Assembly: GCA_016808115.1 (NCBI GenBank)
Contig: JAEQBH010004413.1
Span: forward strand, 496,001 to 560,000
Direction: 5' to 3'
DNA length: 64,000 bases
From: Tetrastigma voinierianum
Taxonomy: Eukaryota; Streptophyta; Magnoliopsida; Vitales; Vitaceae
Part shown: one piece after another, positions 1 through 12,818 of the stretch
How positions within the stretch are numbered: position 1 is the stretch's first letter
Layout: each line of letters opens with the position of its first letter
Notes under the pieces: model-generated
What the model saw: the letters and a program-made list of their open reading frames with translations, nothing else
Databases searched by the model: none
Told to the model about the DNA's origin: nothing
Translations under genes and position numbers: made by a program

Positions 1-1130
1 GATGAGGTTTTGTCACAGATTGGATGTTTATGTCTTTGTAGGAGACTCCATCTCAGCTTTATCGGCTAGAATGCACTCCTTAGGAGTAGTCTCTTTACAT
101 ACGTAAAGCGAAAGAATATTAAAATATATTTATGAGAATAAAAATAAAATAAAATAAAAAATAAAGTATAAGTTACAAAAGTATATATGAGAATAAAAAA
201 TAAAGTATAAGTTACAAAAGTAAATGAATTACAATAAATCCAGGTGGTGTGATCATTGTATATTTGTTTTAGAGATGAAACATAAGAAACTGAAAGATGT
301 TATTCATGCATCTGTATATTTATGCAAATAATTTATGGATTGTGAGACCAAAGAAAGGTGTATTTTTGGTGTAGTAAATTATGTGTATTATAATAAAAAT
401 ATAAGAGAGTATTTATGGAATAAAAGATAAATATATAAATTATTTTGTTAATTAAATGGCGATGGTTGTGCATTGAAAATTTCAATTTTTTTCTATATAG
501 AAAAATATTACGTATATATTAAAATCTTATAAACAAACAATTTAATTATATATTCGATTCTAGTGAAACATTGGATTAAATTGAATTAAGTTTTTAATAG
601 AAGAAGAAGAAATAAAAGAAAAAAAAGTGGTAAATAATGCCACCCTAAAAGGTTTTTTTAAATATCAGATTAATACCTCCTTTGCAAATGTTTTTTTTTA
701 AATTATGTTTAATGCAATTGTAAAAACAGGTTTTTGTTTAATATATTATACCATTAAAAAATAAAAATAAAATCAAAACTACATAACTCTGAAAAACACT
801 TATTTGCCAGTTTTCACAATACACCCCGAAAACGCCACCACCACTGAGATAATACGCTAAATTAAAAACTAAACGAAATATTTTTCCATTTACTGACTTT
901 CTCACTTTGCGGAAATCGACAAAGACAATTAACATGAAACCTCTAACATAACATCGTGAACATAGTTTAAAATTATATATGAGATAGAGGTAATACCTCA
1001 TAAATTTGCCAAGCTTTTTGCGACATTGCGGTGACAACGGTTTGATACCATTTAAGATAGAGAACAAAACTATAGTTCACAGTACTTCACGATGTATCCA
1101 ATTGATATGAGGTTGAAAAGTTCTCATTTC
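1..1130. other. AT-rich intergenic DNA, nothing recognised
   Basis: No coding pattern, RNA gene or repeat family is recognised here. The sequence is rich in A/T runs. A 109-codon minus-strand open frame around 738-1067 is hydrophobic and has no homologue in the duplicated units, so I do not call it a gene. Confidence 0.5.
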
Positions 1131-1139
1131 TTTACCATG

Positions 1140-1830
1140 TTAGGGTTCTCCATCGAGATTTACAAAAGAGGGAAAGGGGAGATGAGCCGCATATTGGATC
1201 TCTAAAAATTGTAGATGAAATAAAATTTCGAATGGTAGAAATTGATTGATGAAGTAAAGTCAAGATGAAAGCTTTCATTTTTCATGTAAGATGTCATTTC
1301 ATTTTAGAATGCCATTTTCATTTAAAGTAATTGTGATGATTTCGATGGTAGAAAAAGCGATAGTGAAATAAAATTGAATTAAAGCTTCTATTTGATGAGG
1401 GTTTTAGAATTTAAAGATGAAATATCAACGGTAAATTTGGAAGTAAAATGTAAAACACTTCCTACTTTTTATATGTAGTATAGATTTACCAAAAAAATTT
1501 AGGACTTCTATCTGACGTTTGATGGGAAGTTTCTTTAGAAAAAATTATATATATACTGTAAGACTTGGGCTGTAGTGTTTGTCCTAAAGAAGTCGAAATA
1601 GTGAAGAAAATTAGGGCTTCTGACATTTTGATGGGAGTTTCTTTAAAAATATATCAAAGACTTATACGTAGTGTTGATCCCAAAGAGACCAAAACAGATA
1701 TCGTTTTGAGTCTTTGTATTTGAAAAAATAGAGGGCTTCTCTTTTGTCATTTGATCCTTTGGAATCTCAAAATGATGTCGTGTTAGTCCCGAAAAGTCAA
1801 CGACGTTGTTTAAGCCTCACTCCATTTGGT
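1140..1830. repeat. Dispersed repeat; copy also at 40,965-41,110
   Basis: The stretch around 1,165-1,315 recurs at 40,965-41,110 (shared words include TATTGGATCTCTAAA and AAATTTCGAATGGTAGA), placing both at the left edge of array units A and C. Between 1,500 and 1,760 a motif of the form GGGCTTCT...TTTGATGGGAGTTTCTTT occurs three times about 110 bp apart. Related pieces lie near 26,150 and 45,715. No coding capacity is seen. Confidence 0.6.
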
Positions 1831-2130
1831 TATTTATGAAATTAGATATAAATGAATAACGTGCCATATCCCATTTTGCACCCCTACGAAATCCTTTAAG
1901 TAAATAGGCATTGAAGACCCGGCGTCTGATAAACCATCAATTGAAAGATTCTCATGTTAAAATTTAATGCGGAAAAGAAGCATAAAAGCGAAAGCAGAGA
2001 AATCATAGCATGCCATTATAGTTTCCAACAAGCTGAAGAAATAAGAAACAAACATTTTTTTTTGCAATATCGACAAATGGTGTTATATTACTTATGTTGA
2101 TTCATCTTTCTATTATGAATTTTGGTTTCC
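1810..2130 (+). repeat. Duplicated block X, unit A copy
   Basis: This block recurs at about 35,130-35,215, 37,780-38,150 and 46,500-46,890. All copies share a stretch resembling CCATTTGGTTCTTTATGAAA and a region around GCCATTATGGTTTT. The downstream part of the block resembles the end of the intron of the CaaX-type gene at 19.5-21.3 kb, so X is probably non-coding or upstream DNA of that gene rather than a gene of its own. Confidence 0.6.
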
Positions 2131-2199
2131 TGATTATAATCCTTCTGATCAATGAAAAATACCAAAATATCACAACTACCGATAGATTTTTTAGCTCTT

Positions 2200-2880
2200 A
2201 TATAATGAGCAACAATTTGAAAAAATAAAAAGACTAAGGTGAGGGTTTGTTTTTGTTTTTCACTTAATCTTAATAGATTTTTTTTTTTTGAGTTTAATGA
2301 TGAATGGTGCTTGGCATTAAGTATTAAGTTTCTAACATTGGGTGGTGGTAGGGATGCGATGAGGTGGGTTCTTTGGGTTCCGCCTCACCTCGCCCTTAAT
2401 AGGGCGGGTTTGGTTAATTATGTCGGGTTTAATAGATTGAGTTTATTTTCTGGCCAGAGACGGGTTGGTAGTTGAATTATTATTGTCTCATTTTGATTAT
2501 ATTTTAAAAATATTTTATTATTATTTTATTTTATATTTTAATATAAATATGTATAATAATTATAATGTTTTAATAAATAATTTATAAAAATTCATAATAT
2601 TTTTATTTTTTTATGAAATATATTAATTTTCATATAATATATATATAAAATTTAAAAAAAAAACAAAAATAAAATGTAAAGTGGACCCGGTTGGGAATTT
2701 CATCCGCCTTTGTCCCATTTAACTTTTTAAATGAGACAGGTTTGGGAATTGAACAAAAATAAACGGGCTGAGATCGGGATGGGGTGGCCTCATCCCAGGC
2801 CAGCGGATTATCAAATACAGTAGTGGGGTGTTGCTAGCCCTCATCCTTGTTAGGCAACGGTGAAGTTTTATTGTTTGGTG
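2200..2880 (+). repeat. Dispersed G-rich/AT-rich repeat, copy 1
   Basis: An AT-rich element has a G-rich core (runs such as GGGTTCTTTGGGTTCCGCC, and CGGGTTTGG). It recurs at 18,636-19,320, at 41,170-41,560 and as a tail at 52,770-53,220. It opens with AGCAACAATTTGAAAAAAT and ends near GTTGCTAGCCCTCATCCTTG. Such elements are common in dicot introns and spacers, but I cannot assign a class: no clear terminal inverted repeats or target duplication were found. A 78-codon frame inside it is not a gene. Confidence 0.65.
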
Positions 2881-2984
2881 AAAGTAAAACTTTGAATGAA
2901 AAACTAAATATTTTAATTTTTTTATTCGAACTTTTTAAAAATTTAAATGATAAATCGTGAAGATTTTTAAAAAATAACAATTTG

Positions 2985-4260
2985 AATATTGAAAGCTAAT
3001 AGCTTTAGTAAATTGTTATTTTCTTTTAATGAAGAACTTTTAGGTGCGAAAAAGAAAGAACCAGTGTTATTTTCTTTGGATAGAGGATTAGTACCATAAA
3101 CAGTAAGAAAATGATTTTTTTTAAGGCCCTTCAATAGTTTGGTAATCTTTTCTCATGTTATGGTTGTTATGGTGTTGCCTATTGGCTATTCAGTAGAACT
3201 TATATATGTGAGAAAGCTTTAGGTTAAGCTGAAGATATTCATGTGAAAGACTTGATAGAGTATGTTTTAACTTTGATTCGTTGGTAGGTAGCAATAGTAT
3301 GTTTATCTTGAAAGATACATATGTGTTTTATTTGATTTTAAGTTGTCGATAAGGAAAAATGGCTTTTAGAGCTAATTAGAATGGACCATATCTCCACGCC
3401 CCTCTATTGTATGAAATTTCATTTGTTCTGTGGAGAAATATTATTAAAATGTTTCATATTCATCTACCTTAAAAACATCTGAAAAAATTTTATAACCGGG
3501 GATCTGAAATATTTGTCTTTACTTTGTAGGAGTTCCTATAAATGCTCAAATGTCTTTTTATCACATTGCCTTTATTTGAAATATGTTCATATAAATTGTT
3601 TTTGTTCTCTAGTTGCCTACATAATTATTCATAATCGGGCTCACATATTCAGAAACATTCTTGAAAAATAAGACATTTGTTGCAATAGCAGGTGAATGGT
3701 ATTATATTACTTATAATTATTGCATTCATTCTGTGAGGATTTGGTTTTGTTATAATCCATTATTTCTTATTTCTTTACCATTCGTTTTTAGTTCTGATAA
3801 GCAGAATCTTGACAACGGTCGAAAATGATAGAGGTTATTAATATGTATCATTCTTTGAACACCTTTCGGCTAACCCGGTCTGGAAATTCCAACTATGGCT
3901 ATGACGATGAAATGATGAAGATGCGAAACCAAGATTATAACGAATTCATTACATTTGCATTAATGGTTGCGAAACTACATCATCCATCAGATTCTATCAT
4001 GAGTATTCTTTTTCATTATTTATGGCTCTTCAGCTCCTACAATCAGATCACTCTTTGGGAATTGAATTAGGATTGTGTTTTTATATCATTAGATGTGAAG
4101 CTATTCTTCTTGCCTATTCACCACTGATGTTTGATTTTCACGATCATGAAATTTCCTGACTTTTTTTGAACTTTTTCTAATAAATGGCCTGTTGCTTCAT
4201 CATTTTGTATGCTTATTATTAATCTTCCATGACACTCTCTTGAAGTTCATTAATTAACAT
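2985..4260 (+). pseudogene. Unit A relic of the CaaX-type gene: intron plus broken last exon
   Basis: Positions 3,040-3,780 match the intron of the unit B gene (20,490-21,260). The last exon follows near 3,805-3,870. The closing codons for C-I-I-L and the stop (about 3,865) are still present, but adjacent in-frame stops and an inserted base break the preceding acidic stretch. The exon carrying the VQWMDFLGKEL motif is missing: the sequence passes at about 3,015 directly from the spacer into intron DNA. An 81-codon open frame at 3,825-4,070 runs through this degenerate exon and its 3' flank and should not be taken as a new gene. The stretch 4,080-4,330 is the shared 3' flank and runs up to RLP1. 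Confidence 0.6.
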
Positions 4261-4401
4261 GAAAAACACTTAGTTTCCATCACATCACCAAGGAATTACA
4301 TTAGGAATTTCATTCTTCACCATCCTAGCAAATCCTCCCTGACTTTCTCACCTTGATAGGAAAATCTTGTGAGAAGGCACGGATTGTTTTGGTCCGTGGA
4401 T

Positions 4402-6666
4402 TTACTGATTAATCGATGGGGTGATGGCGGTAGCATTTGAAGGCGGTGATGGATTGAAATAGCCTACAACGAAGATGATTCCGATTGTTAATAGGAAGCC
4501 AACAGGATATCCAATCCCCACAGCTTCCAGCAAAATCCAAGGCTCCTTTTTGTTATCATACTCTTGTAGCTTTGGAGCAGGTGGTAGGTCTCCAGGACAT
4601 GGCACACGAATTTGGGCTTGCCTGACCTTGTTGTTGGCATAGAAGTTTGGATCCGCCATGGTGTTCATTTGGCCACCGATCGGAATTCGGCCTGTTAGCT
4701 TATTGTTGCTCACATCCAAGGTAGTGAGTTGTTGAAGCTTTGTGAAGGCGAAAGGAATTGGACCAAAGAGTTTGTTGTGGGATAAGTCTAAACCCTACAC
4801 ATTTGTAAATCAGAGCTTGTTGGTATTTTGCCAAAGAGAATTTGTTAAAGGAGAGGTTGAGCATCTTAAGAGCCTTAAGAGGCGCCTAGAAATTTGGGAT
4901 TTCTTTGGATAAGTTGGTTATTAAACAAGTCTAACAAGGAAGTATATCGATGTTGTGACTTGAAAGACCTTGTTTGGACTTCTTCCAATTCTTATCGACT
5001 CGGTTACTTCGGTAGATGATAAAGTTTGGATGGGGATGATATTTCAGCAGTAATCGATGTACGTGATGTCGGAGTGGAGATGCCTCAATCATTCTGTAAG
5101 ATTATTTACAAACTCTATGGGGAGTTTCTCACGTGAAGTTATTGCTTGAGAGGTCGAGAATCAGGAGATTTTGGAGGTTGGAAGGTATTTAAGGATTGAG
5201 CGAAGGGAGTTGTTCCTCGGGTTTTAGAACACCTTAGATAGAGTTGGAGAAGGGTTGGGTAATTCACGAAATATTGTTGTCTTGGAGTTCGAGACGTCGA
5301 AGATTTCCGGCTTAGTCGAGGTTGGAAGGCAAGGCCGGAGAAAACTTGTTACTGATGCAAGAGCTTTAATGTTTGGAGGAAGGTGGGTTGGAACCTCTCA
5401 GGAGTCGTTGGACGAAATCGGCGCCTATGGGTCAGCGAGGGATTGGCCCAGAAAATGTTGCCAGAAAGTCTATTGTAAGACAGGTCCAAGATTTGAAGGT
5501 TGGAATTTCGGGAGATGGATCGAGGAATAGGTCCAGAAAAGCTGTTCCGGTTCAACCTCAGGATTCTGAGAAGCTTTGCATCTCCAATGTTCTCCGGCAA
5601 CTCCCCAGAAAAATTGTTATGGGAGAGAGAAAGGGTGGATAATTGGGAAGATCGGAAGAGAGCATTTGGAAAGAACCTGAGAGTTTGTTATGGGAGAGAA
5701 TAAGAACAACGAGATTACGTTTGGGTAGAAAATCGTGCAGAATATCTCCTTGTAGACAGATACGAGAGATAATCCCAACAACCTACACTTAGGTACTACC
5801 TTCCTTATTATTCAAGTAGATTATTTCCTCAGATATAAATACGCAAGTCTTTGAAATCGAATAGCCATAATGGGAATTTCTCGGTGAGGCGAGTTTGCTT
5901 CAAGTAAAGTGAATTGACTTGTTCGATTTGCATCGAAGCGGGGACTCCACCGATCAACTTGTTCTTCACGAGGCTCATATAGGACAAATTGGATAAATTT
6001 CCAATGTCGGAGAGGAGTTTCGTGGACAAAGAATTGTTACTTGAATGTAATTCTTCCAACTCCCTCATGCAAAATCAGAAGAGGAAACCATTAAAATTTG
6101 TTACTCGAAAGTAACCCGATTCTTTGCAACTTTGTGAGGTTTCCAATCTCTTAGAGTTCTCCTCTTAGACTATTGGAACTCATATCAAGATACAAAGATA
6201 TTTGATTGAAAGTTGAAGAGGAATGGATCCATTAAACCAATTTGAAGGCCCAAGGTCAAATTGAACCAGGTTCTTGAGGTTACCCAGGCAAAGTCTTCGG
6301 AATTTGACCGCATGGGTTATGGGAGGGAGTGAGCACCCTCAGGCTTCTGATAAAAGGGTGCAATGATTAGAAGGCATGGTGTGTAGAAGGTTAGAGATGG
6401 AGTTCAATCCATGACATGAGATTGCGAGTTGAAGTTGAAGTTGAATTTAAGATTTGAAGGAGAACTACAAGTGACTATATCCCACAAACGACGGTAGAAG
6501 CGGAGTTAATGAATCGAAGGTGTCGCGATGAAGAATTAATAAGCGAGGACGGAGGACTTGAGCTGAGAGGAGGACTTGCTTTGGTATTCGGGGCCGAGAC
6601 CAAGGCAGACATGGCGACAGAAGATGATGAAGATGGATTGAAGCGGTGTGGATTAGCCATGACCAT
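4402..6666 (-). pseudogene. RLP46-like: RLP1: RLP46-like leucine-rich-repeat receptor-like protein, frameshifted
   Basis: RLPs are plasma-membrane proteins with an extracellular LRR domain, one transmembrane helix and a short cytoplasmic tail without kinase; they act in immunity or development with a kinase partner. The clean part here is the last 105 codons (4,402-4,719): an LRR ending in NNKLTGRIPIGGQM, the juxtamembrane Cys-Pro-Gly segment, an acidic patch, then a hydrophobic helix (EAVGIGYPVGFLLTIGIIF) and a 20-residue tail. The start is set at MVMANP (6,666) by comparison with RLP2. Between the two, LRR pieces appear in different frames (SGPIPRSIS near 5,550; LSNLSYMSLVKNKL near 6,000), so the gene is broken by many small indels and the signal peptide is scrambled. 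Only about one of the five near-identical N-terminal LRRs of RLP2 is visible (near 6,240-6,320). The resemblance to Arabidopsis RLP46 is from memory. Confidence 0.85.
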
Positions 6667-8300
6667 TGTTGGGGGGTTTGTAATTGCTTCCTTTGGTGAA
6701 TTGATGGATGAATATAAATAAAGCCTGATATTTTCATGTGAAAAGGAAGATGGGAAGTAATGTTAGATTTGGCATGTTCTATAGAAAGGTTTATTTGGAT
6801 GAAGTAGGGTGAGAGAATCTCCAAGCTTTCATATTTATACGGTTTACATCGGTGGAAAACCAATGCCTGCATTTACAATCCTATTTTTGTTACAATCGTT
6901 GTCGTGTTGCGTGAAGTCAAGGCATTATTATTCACATATGATCGGTGACTTGTTTAGTTTAATGATGATGCGAAGAGAAAAAATGTTGTGTTCTTGGTTG
7001 GAAAAGAAGGAACTTGTATTTTTTCTTTTTTTTTTACTTAATGTTAAATAGAACTTTTGTTGTTAATAATGCATATTAGGATTAAATATTTAATTTTTTT
7101 TTTAGAAAAAGTCAATCTTTTTATTTTTATCTAAAATTTGAGAAAATAAACTTTTAAATAAAAAATTTAAAATACATATGATTTTATTTAATTAGCTTGG
7201 ATCATAAAGAATATGATTTTCTCATATTTGAAAATCTATTTTTTTTTGTTAATAAAAAAAACATTAAAAAAATGCAGAAATTCAATAATAAATAATGAAA
7301 AAGTTAAAAAATAAATCTTTGGCTCAAATTATAACTTTTAGCAAAAAAAAAGAAAAAAAGAAGAAGAAGAAAACACGTTAGAGTGGCCTCATAAGTGATA
7401 TAACACCCATTACCAAGTTCTTGGAAGAAAAAAAAAATGAAATTTCCAAGTAAATGGTCATAAAGTTGTTTCTATCAAAATAATGCGCTTCTAGTCTCGC
7501 TAATGAAATTTCATCCTGTATTATTCTTTGATTATTAGAAAGAGAGTATGATTAGGACTTGGACATGAAGGGCGGCCGTAAATCACCCCTCTCTCAGTTT
7601 CCTCACTCTTTCCCAGTATTTTCTCATCTAGAAGTCAATGATTAGTCATGCCTTCACTATTGCCCCAGTATGTGAAATCATTGGTGATAGCCTATTTTCT
7701 CCATTGGAGAAACAAATGTTGTAAATAGTGAATGAAATTAATGACATTCACTAAATAATATAATTCTTCCATCACAATTCTAAGAATCTAAGTTTATTAC
7801 CTTGTTTAGAATTCAAGTAAAAAGTCAACGGTTATCTTTGTTCTAGTAGTATATATATGAAATGAGAATCTTCAAGGTGACTACACAAAAGTTCCTAGAT
7901 AGCCTGATTTTCTTCCTATTTTTTCCTTTGTAAGTAATAACGTCAAACATATCTTTAGTTTGTTGGAGTGACTATAAAGTATTTTATATTTCTGGTTTAA
8001 TCGAATAAGGAAAAATGGTTTCTAGAGATAACAAAAAATGGACCATATCTCCATGCCCCCTTTTTTTTTTATGAAATTTCATTTTTTTTTGCATTGAAGA
8101 AATAATTTATGGATATTTCTATCTCTGCTTAAAAACAAACAGAAAAATTTTGAAACTAGAAAAATTTCAAATTGTAGGGTTGCTTTAAATGCTTCAAACT
8201 GTGCTGCACCTGTGCCATGATAAGAGATAAATAACTTTAAAAGCATTAAGGATGGTGTATTTTCTTAAGCAAGGAGGACCTTTGAAGCTATTATTCTTTT
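6667..8300. other. RLP1 upstream region and AT-rich block P
   Basis: Positions 6,667-7,050 are the 5' flank of RLP1 and align with 24,744-25,090 (unit B) and 41,570-41,830 (unit C). Block P (about 7,070-7,900) is AT-rich and includes GTGATATAACACCCATTACC and a GGACATGAAGGGCGGCC stretch. Related copies occur near 15,640, 41,860, 43,900, 47,640 and 51,600. Positions 7,980-8,180 repeat part of the CaaX-gene intron (shared word AATGGACCATATCTCC). No gene is seen. Confidence 0.55.
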
Positions 8301-9760
8301 CTTAAACATTACAAGAAGTAAATTTCTAGGTTGTTATTTGGGAGACCTTGCTTCAACTTTTTCCAATTCACTATTAGCGGTTTGGGGCGAGCAGTAAGCA
8401 GTTCCATGAAATTAAATCTGAGATATGCAGTAACAAACACGTTGTTAGGTTGAAATGTTCCATGAAATGGCTTGGTTTCAACGCTGAGCAGTAGGCTTCA
8501 CTTTGAAGTGAGTGGTGGGAGCATCCATTTCAAATTTCGATTTAATGTTTTATGTGTTTTTTTTAATAGTAAAAAATTGAAAATCAAACATGTTTTATAT
8601 TTTCCTTATTTTTAAGAATAAAAAACAATTTAAAAAACATAAATCAAATTGGCCTAACATAATAAGATCTAGTGTGCGGGTAAAAGACAGTCTGTTTACG
8701 ATATGCAATTCTGGTTAATAATCGAACGATAGCGGTTTAGATCAAAGAAGAGAGTATTTGAAGGGCTGGGATGATTTCCTGTTTCCTGATTAAAGAATGA
8801 ACGGTTGGATCAGGGAGATGGGGAAGGTGGGAAAAAAGAATATGGAAAAAAATTTGGACAATTTGTCGATATCGTTCCAATTTTATCGGATGTCACCACT
8901 TTTGATATATAAAGACTAAAAATTCAGTTTTTAATAAGACTTGACGTGGGATGGGTAGCTTGAGAACGAACGACGTCGTATTGGATATTAAACACACCTC
9001 CAACAAGAACCTCTAATGGGATTCAGTGCGTCGCAGGTGCAGCATGCCAAAAGTAATAAGCTCCCCCATGTGGAAAGCAAGGACTTTATAATAAAGTATA
9101 GTAAATAACTAAGACCTTGTAATCATTTTAAAGAAGTAAGAGAGAAAAAGAGCATAAAAATAAAAATAAATAGAAAACTCTAGTTTCATTTTCTCTCAAC
9201 TTTATCTTTAAACCACTTATCTTTCTTAAGCCAAAAAGGGTTGATTTTTCTCATTCTTAACCTCTAATTATCATCATACACCTATTTCTATCAATTTATT
9301 TATTAATAAAGTGGTTTTTATACATGGATCTGAGTTTTATTTTATTTTCGTGATTTTGTTGTCGTCTTGATGCGATGTTTGTTTTTGTCACCATCTTGTT
9401 ACGACCTTTTGTTTTCCATTGTCTTGTGATGTTTTATTTGTATCTGAGCGATTTATATAGACAAAACATATTGATCAGACCGAGGAGATATGAAATCAAT
9501 TATGATCGTGATATGTTGCATAATTAGAGTCCTTATATATTCTAATCATTATAGTATTATCAAATTTATAGTCTTTGAACCTATTTATTATGTAATTAAC
9601 CCTAATATTGTGTTTTGAACAATTTGTATTTTATTTTTATGGATGTCAATAATATTTATTTTTACTAATAAAGAAAGTAAGAGATAGAGAGAGAAAAAAT
9701 AGAATATCTTGAAAAGAATAAAAAAAAACAAGTAAATGAAATGAGAATTAGGTTTGGTTA
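8300..9760. repeat. Dispersed repeat shared with 52.0-52.76 kb and 14.57-15.12 kb
   Basis: Positions 8,805-9,110 align with 52,015-52,310. Positions 9,180-9,740 align with 52,310-52,760, with 14,570-15,120, and in inverse orientation with 17,930-18,370. Shared features include a pyrimidine-rich start, AAGTAGTTTTTAT and a TTGTCGTCTTG-like stretch. It looks like a piece of a retroelement LTR, but no ends, primer site or coding region could be fixed. Positions 8,300-8,800 hold nothing recognised. Confidence 0.5.
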
Positions 9761-9859
9761 AAGCGATTGAAGACTGGCGACTTATAGTTGGCATACGCAG
9801 GAGTGTTTGATTAATCCTATAGGCTTCGCTCCGACTTCTTCCTCGAGCTTCCTTCCACT

Positions 9860-10330
9860 GCCCAAAAAAAAAAAAAAAAAAACTCAACCTTTTTTTTATA
9901 ACCTCATATGTACTCTAAGTGCCCCCATATGAACCTGAATGCACTTTATGAGACAAGAGCTACTTTATGAACCACAGAGATACTATGAACCCCTACTCTC
10001 TAAAGAATTACCCCATGAACAAGGAAGCACCTATGAACCTATGTGTGTCATCTATACAAATAAGCCAAAAAGTTCTCAACAATTATCATACAAATAAAAT
10101 TAAGTAAATAAAAGAAACACTAAATTGGGGTCTATAAATATGCCCCTTTTCGATAGGGTTCATAGGTATATAGAGCCTTAGACATGAAATTGGCAGTATG
10201 AAAAGTGAGTGAAGTGAAATGAAATGAACTCTATCGAAGAAAAGGAGATCCCAAATGTCGCTGACCAGCCTAGCGAGGGAGTGGGGGCCGCGACAGGATT
10301 GAACTCTTTAACTGTTTGTCATTATTGGAC
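9860..10330. repeat. Low-complexity stretch with TATGAACC-type repeats
   Basis: An A19 run (9,864-9,882) is followed by repeated words such as TATGAACC and CTTTATGA in about 170 bases, and by CGAGGGAGTGGGGGCCGCGACA. It probably belongs to the LTR at 10.3-12.4 kb or to a second LTR abutting it. I cannot choose between these. Confidence 0.35.
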
Positions 10331-12407
10331 CCGATTTATATATATATTTTCCCGAGGAAATAAAACTTATATGTACATATAAAACAACCACTTAGTAGTG
10401 GTGTTCACTAATATTTACAGTAAATATATTTGAGTCCTATTCTTGGTTCTTATACAATTCCTTATTACAAACTCTACGTTTACATATGCAAAACAAATCC
10501 AAAACTTCATAGGGTCAGTGTATTCTTTGACGTTGTACACAGCGGATGCGAATGCTATGGATATCTCTTGGTACTACGGATGAAACACCAGTGCTAAACT
10601 ATGGCTTAGTGGGAGGCTTATATAACATATATAATATCCCACTTGCAGTGATCCTTAATTTCAGTAGCATATACGATAGCTTATAAACATATACTTCTTT
10701 TACATATCATATGCATCTTTCATATCATTTCCATATTTCATGCCCTTTTTCATGTGTCATGTTTCATATTATCTTATATCATCTTGTATCATTTTTTTTT
10801 ATGTCTGTATATTCCAAAGACTTGGATATGGGAGATAGCTGACTATATCGGAGAGAATTATCATCATTATCTGAAATAGTGACCTATGCTATCTTTGTAT
10901 ATTAAGCATTGATTGTATGTACTCGAAGAATTATCATCAGCAATACGAGATAGTGACCTATGCTTGTATTATCTTTATTAAGCGGAATACATTGTAATGT
11001 GTGGGGCCGCTAATTACCTAATAGTTCAACATAACTTGTAATCCTCATAGGCAATGCTTATGTCCATCCACTTTTGGAATATATCACGGAAATCGGCTTA
11101 ATAGGTTTTTATCTGAGTTAGGGATATCATACTAGTCATTTACATGTTTGTATTATTGTTCCTTGTGTTCATATTTCATATATGTATACTTTTATTTATT
11201 TACCTTCAAAGACTTTCACATTGAAATATTTCACAACAAGCAGTAACTTCACTTTAATGAATTTTGGATGTGATGAGATTAAATTTGAATACACTTATTT
11301 GAGGAGATTGTTCTCTTAAGAGTTTACCAGAATTTGAATCAATCAATTGAATGGTGAAACTCAACATGACCTAAATACCAAAGGTGTTAGGAAACACCAA
11401 AGCGTATCGGAGGCGGGCTTGAGTGACCAGAAAGCGAGTCTCATGACAAATTTTCTAGGTCGATGAGGTCCAATTGAATAACTTATTTCAAGATTTATTC
11501 TCCTATCATTATAGTTACTAGAAATTTGAATCACTTAATTTGAAGAGGTAAATCAACTTATGTTAATGAACAATAGAACACAGCACAGGGTGATATAATT
11601 CAGCAACAAATCTCACTTTGAAATTTTAAGGTCGATGGGTTCAATTTGAATACTTATTCAAGGAGATTCTCCCTAGAAGTTTAGTTTACTAGAAATTTGA
11701 ATCACCTGATTTGGATGAGTGATGGTCATGAGCTTAAAAGCGTGGGTTTGGAAAGATTTTTGTGGCGTCTCCCCGAAACTGACATTTCCTTTATCACCTG
11801 AGCATTCCTGTTCAGGGATCACAACCCAAACTCAAACAACCATGTAACACATTAGAAGGTTAGGGTTTTCCTAACTTCCGAACATAAGCGAGGAAGGAGT
11901 TTGAGGAGTTTCAAATATATTTCTCCTTTTGAAACAAACTTTCCTCTTCTTTGCTAACAGCAGACAAGAGGAACCAAAATATGGATTACACAAAGCCGAT
12001 GACCTCCTTTCCTCCTCACTTGAATTCTCTAGCCACAACTCTCTCTTTCCCTGAATGAGAAAATATCTCATTCAAGACCAAAATTTAGTCCTATCTCTTG
12101 CACTACAAGACCTTGTTTGGCGAAAGCCATTTTTTAGCTTCTTTTTTCCCTTTTTGCATTTTTAGTCCTTCATTTTTTCTTTCTTTTGCAATTCAACTTC
12201 TCAATATTCTATTTTGGCATGTAAACTTATTATCTTATGACCCTTGAGTCCTTAATGTGACATTTTACTATTTTACCCTTGACTCTTGCATTAATTTTGG
12301 TTTTATCATTTTTCGTTCTTATGATATAAGTGCGGAAAAATCTGAAATTTAACTTATTTTATACTATTATGTTATAAAATTGCGAGGGTATATTTTGGTG
12401 TGTTACA
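10330..12407 (-). mobile_element. Solo gypsy-type LTR, minus strand
   Basis: Read on the minus strand the element starts at 12,407 with TGTAACACACC, a common beginning for plant Ty3/gypsy LTRs, and is AT-rich in its first 500 bases. Internal features are a 190-bp tandem duplication at 11,250-11,740 (repeated words TACTAGAAATTTGAATCAC) and a second pair at 10,855-10,980 (AGTGACCTATGCT twice). The far end is uncertain: 9,860-10,330 contains an A19 run, several tandem TATGAACC words and a GGGGCCGCGACA that could be an LTR end in the other orientation. No gag or pol is seen, so I take it as a solo or fragmentary LTR. Confidence 0.6.
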
Positions 12408-12746
12408 ATCTTAAGTTGGTTTTCTTTTTTCTTTTTTTTTTTTTGTTAATAATGTCATGAACCATGAGTTTCAATCAAGGATAAAAACATTGATTTCGAT
12501 AAATATATCGACACTTGGATTTTACGTTTATAACCGAAATATATTGGAGGATTTTTTTTTAAATATCGATAAATCCTGAAATTATTCAAAATTAATATAC
12601 TTCTATTAATTTATGATGAAAATTTTAAATTGTTTTCATGTTTTATTATAACTAAAATAAAATTTTGATATTAACATTAATTTATCCCTATGTTGATTTA
12701 TCTTAAAATTGATATTCTTATGCTATATTAAGACTTTATTTTATTG

Positions 12747-12748
<2 letters not shown>

Positions 12749-12816
<68 letters not shown>
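12749..12816. repeat. (AT)34 microsatellite
   Basis: A perfect 68-bp AT dinucleotide run lies immediately beside the left end of the copia-type LTR. The minus-strand frames encoding Ile-Tyr repeats here are artefacts of it. Confidence 0.98.

Positions 12817-12818
<2 letters not shown>

Noticed and set aside
3825..4070. 81-codon frame proposed as a small novel gene
   Set aside because: It overlaps the broken CaaX-gene last exon in another frame and is not conserved in units B and D.
9588..9887. 99-codon minus-strand frame with Phe-rich start
   Set aside because: It begins in the A19 run and runs through a dispersed repeat; no conservation between copies.
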